A stretch of 64,000 bases of DNA from Atriophallophorus winterbourni (taxonomy: Eukaryota > Platyhelminthes > Trematoda > Plagiorchiida > Microphallidae). The notes under the pieces are model-generated. The model was not told where the DNA came from. It did not search any database and saw only the letters and a program-made list of their open reading frames with translations. Of this stretch, positions 61,028-64,000 are shown in pieces (position 1 is the stretch's first letter; each line of letters starts with the position of its first letter). A program made the translations under genes and the position numbers. The DNA is taken from NCBI GenBank assembly GCA_013407085.1, contig JACCGJ010003337.1:1-64000 (forward strand), read 5' to 3'.

Positions 61028-61724
61028 TACTATCATAATGTGTTAGACAACCAATTCCATATACAACGAATACTGTATATTGTGTCGCAAAAATTGCGAG
61101 TTAGGACGTACTCAACCCTACAAACATTGTGACTACGTAGTGAGACTACGGTGAACTCTACATTGTGTACACGCCTAGTTTGCCTGCGTTTCAATTCGTG
61201 CATCACCGGTGTCCTATTGATGGACATGACGCTTGGATTCAGCAGCGTGCTTTATTCTGTTTTGGTGCAGCGCGATACTTTTAACAGTCGACATAAGTTT
61301 CGTCACCCAATGCCAATTTTATCCCCATTTAAGCGTCAATACATCAACAGGCGTTCTTGCGGCTCCGGCCTTATGTCAAGGTCACTAATTGCAGTTGGCT
61401 GAAGATGAAGCTTTCGCTTCTATCGTTCCACATTTCCGACCGGATTTTCGTCGTAATTTTCTCTCGTTAGAATTTGTTTCACTTGAAACGGGAATCGCTT
61501 GTGGTTTTCGCATCTAATCTCGATGAACACATGATGAAGCATACATAATATGAATATCTCTATGAATTCTTGGAAAACTAAACATTTTTATCCCATATTT
61601 CTCGTCATCGTGTTTGTCTTAAACTTATTGCTTTTTCTACCACAAAACATTTTGAGTTTTAATAACCAAGCAAAACACCTATTGGTGTTTATTCCAGAAC
61701 ACCATGTGAATCGTTTTGTTAGAA

Positions 61725-61808
61725 GACCAAAGTAATGTGTTGCTCTGGCTGTTTGCCGTCATCAGCCAGAAACAATAGTGGGGAATGTGAGCAACACATC
61801 ACTTTGGT
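61725..61808. repeat. Hairpin-forming inverted repeat with family-B-like centre
   Basis: ACCAAAGTAATGTGTTGCTC (61725-61744) pairs with GAGCAACACATCACTTTGGT near 61788-61807 with one mismatch. Between the arms, the - strand reads CTGATGACGGCAAACAGCC, a family-B core that has lost GAAA. Confidence 0.8.
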
Positions 61809-61865
61809 CATCCATAAGCGCCTTGAGTGCCTGACCACGAATCACTATATGATTCTGTGTTTCAA

Positions 61866-61944
61866 TATATATATATATATATAATATATATATATTATAT
61901 GTCTATATAGGAATATATATATATATATTATATATATATATTTG
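61866..61944. repeat. AT microsatellite
   Basis: TATATA-type run with a few interruptions (ATGTCTATATAGGA), about 80 bp. Confidence 0.95.
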
Positions 61945-63029
61945 CTGGTCTTAGAGGCCTTGTGAACTTCATCTGCTTTCGGTGCAGATGTCGGAGACTC
62001 CCGTGATAGAATCATTTTTGATTATATTTATCGCTCCCTTCGTCAAGGTCATATAACAGCTATCATGGATTTTGCCAGATCAGAGATGACAGGTCACAAC
62101 ACGTGCCTTGGCGGTTAGACTTTACGTACAGCTTTTACACTTTTGTCGTACGGCTTTTTTAGTCATCGTGCCGCGTTTATGTGCGGTCGTGTGTTTGTTG
62201 CCAAGTTAACGGGGCGAGACAATACTTCGTGTAGGCAATGTAATATCGATCGCAGGTTTTCGCTGAAATGAAATTGATGCGTGGACAAGTTAGGGTCAGG
62301 TTTGAAAGCTAAGCATAGATGATATCCAAGATGCTGAGTTTCATGATCAACATACAATGCTCAAAGGATATTGAATGTTGAGCTCTTTCCAGCGGATGTA
62401 AATTCAAATATATGTGTCAAAGATTGTTAAATTTTGCCCGCGTGGATGGTACGTGTACATTTATTCGGAATAGAAAAGATCAACGTGCTATCCTTCCATT
62501 AAACAAGGATGGTACAATCCGATAGATCTTGACGAGACGATTACAAAAATATTTAAATTATCCGTGTATGACTGGGGGACAAGTAGTATTTCGTGAAAGT
62601 GTCAGAGCGTAAAATAATTCCAGCCGCTCGTCAGATGCTATTAGTCAAACAATATTAATAGTATGTGTTGTGAAGTCCGTGAAGCCGATTTCGTGCTGCA
62701 CATGTATTCCATTGTATTGTCGTCAATATGTTTACACAGTAAAATGGAGTAAATTAGCTTATGCATAATTACCATACGAAGATATAATTAGTCACTTTGC
62801 GTGCTAGTTCTATTCTGAAAAAGGTGTACTTGGGTTTCCCACGTGACGTAATCCGTTTCATGTACACTTTTAATTAAGTCACCCTTCTCTTCCGCCCACG
62901 GTAACGCATACCTCACATTTGAACCACAATAGCGACTCAAATGTTCACCCCGCTGTTCACCTGCTTCCACCCGATATTAGAATGTTGTGAAATGTTGCAC
63001 TTACTTAATCGATATCATTTCAACGTCAT
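61945..63029. other. No recognisable feature
   Basis: Intergenic DNA with short frames and no repeat partner found in the window. Confidence 0.35.
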
Positions 63030-63470
63030 TCAAGGAACTTAATGGTCTAAAAATTATCAAGTTTAACAATAGGCCTGCAGTGGTAAAAATTAAAATAGGT
63101 GTATAAAAAAATGGATACGCAATTAGATTAAACAGTATATAAGTAGTCGGGAAGCGTATAATTCAATAAAAATTCGTCTAATTTCGTTTTAAACTCATAC
63201 AGGCCAGTGAAGTGGGTAACGGTAGAAGTCAAACTGTTCCATTTAAAACAGACACGGCATAAATAAAATTACCATCTGCAGTTTCAGCGGAAATGGGATA
63301 ACACCAAACTATATTCATGAGTTTGATAATTCCTTGTATCCCTTCGAGTGATTAGGCCCTATGAGAGATGTTTTTGCGAATAGGATATTTTATAAAGTTT
63401 GATAAGTTCTCCTCTGATTCGTCTATAGTGTACGTCGAACAGTTTCAGGTGAGCTATACTGTCTTTATAT
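63030..63470 (-). mobile_element. Antisense LINE 3' tail, second copy
   Basis: Same order as 9255-9677: TTAATGGTCT, GGTAAAAATTAAAAT, GTATAA, AACAGTATATAA, AATAAAAATTCGTCTAATTT, AAACTGTTCCA, ACAGACACGG, TCGTATCCCTTCG-like. The reading frame on the - strand is more decayed than in the first copy. Confidence 0.75.
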
Positions 63471-63723
63471 GGCTGGTTTCGGACGATTACAACTCGGTGA
63501 GCCCGACGTGAAACAGGGATACTTCGTGTACTAAAATTTGGTGAGCTCTATATGCCCGCATCCATCGTATACTTTTCCGGTACGTCAATTTTCGTAATTT
63601 AAATCGGCGCTATTTTTTCAGTTAATTTTTTACCTCGTATTATCGTGCATTTTTGCATCGTTTTCTTCTAACCAGTTTTAGCCGGCCTTGACGGTACTCA
63701 CAATACCCAGTTTCATTCCACAG

Positions 63724-64000
63724 GACCCTGAGTATTTTATTTATTTTTTAGAAACTTATTTCAGTGCTAAATATATCTTTGATGATTCAGTCATATTTTC
63801 GCAATTAAAGCAAAAATTTCACGCTGATGTGTTGGTACAGGTTCGCGACGCAGTCTTGGCTTCCCCAGAAGTTGACCGCTACCGTTGTTTCCAGCAGGCC
63901 GTGATTTTCCGCACGGTCCCGTCTGAAGGATCTTGGTTACAGCCGTTGTTCTATAACTTGAACGTTGTCGGCAAAAATCTATCTACCATATTAATGGAGA
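63724..64000 (+). CDS. Internal exon of an unidentified gene, running off the window
   Basis: An open frame without a Met start follows acceptor-like TTTCATTCCACAG (exon from 63724). A second, stronger-looking acceptor TTTATTTATTTTTTAG would start the exon at 63752 in the same frame. The translation includes ETYFSAKYIFDDSVIFSQLK, FHADVLVQVRDAVLASPEVD, RYRCFQQAVIFRTVPSEGSW and QPLFYNLNVVGKNLSTILME. It has balanced amino-acid composition and no TE motif, and it stays open to the window end (92 codons). I do not recognise the family. Confidence 0.6.

Noticed and set aside
61550..61735. A 61-codon frame with a signal-anchor-like segment
   Set aside because: AT-rich, isolated, no supporting context; the C-terminal end runs into an inverted repeat.
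61866..61944. AT-rich palindromic run as an origin or terminator
   Set aside because: It is a plain AT microsatellite; nothing supports a specific role.

Overview
This window looks like nuclear DNA of a flatworm, most likely a digenean trematode. The reasons are a spliced host gene with one 35-bp intron followed by kilobase-sized introns, heavy CR1-like and other non-LTR retrotransposon debris, Ty3/Gypsy, BEL/Pao, Mutator-like and piggyBac elements, and a dispersed repeat with a hammerhead-ribozyme-like core (a feature known from schistosome repeats). The organism assignment is inference. I saw no tRNA, rRNA, CRISPR or prokaryotic features. Nearly every long open frame here belongs to a transposable element (TE).

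The one host gene I can assemble completely is a DHHC palmitoyltransferase on the + strand at 33632-56258. Its eight exons join with consistent phase and GT/AG junctions into 993 nt (330 residues plus stop). It has four membrane segments, a zinc-binding DHHC domain, a TTxE motif, a PaCCT-like motif and a short tail with a GDG motif. Its introns are packed with TEs. A second, unidentified spliced gene probably begins to show at the right edge (63724-64000).

Layout. 1-2616: an EN-RT LINE cut by the window edge. 5151-9249: a nearly complete but broken CR1-like LINE. 9678-13165: a BEL/Pao LTR element that kept gag-protease and lost RT/RNase H/IN. 13330-13800: Ty3/Gypsy RT relic. 15900-18680 (-) and 18980-23930 (+): two LINEs head to head, the second split by a 1,585-bp Mutator-like element with a 9-bp target-site duplication (TSD). 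24588-25203: a 500-bp purine-rich GGA tract followed by a TTA tract. 25204-29345 (+) and 29400-33290 (-): further LINEs, the last almost full length. 33632-56258: the DHHC gene. Its intron 3 holds tandem 233-bp hammerhead-like units, a LINE on the - strand, and a second LINE on the + strand that was itself interrupted by a 2,015-bp Ty3/Gypsy element (5-bp TSD) and a SINE (9-bp TSD). 56770-58673: a piggyBac element bounded by TTAA. 58.7-63.5 kb: SINE copies, AT repeats and a LINE tail.

The most interesting structures are four. First, a dispersed family carries a hammerhead-like core whose stem II changes by compensatory substitutions between copies. Second, the deleted Ty3/Gypsy element has a 13-nt stretch just after its LTR that is perfectly complementary to a site inside the LTR, as in self-primed retrotransposons. 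Third, the Mutator-like element has terminal inverted repeats built from about 15-bp tandem repeats and carries inverted copies of its own transposase N-terminus. Fourth, a SINE-like family (13 copies, 9-12 bp TSDs, conserved hairpin) and a second SINE (12-bp TSD) are nested in these elements.
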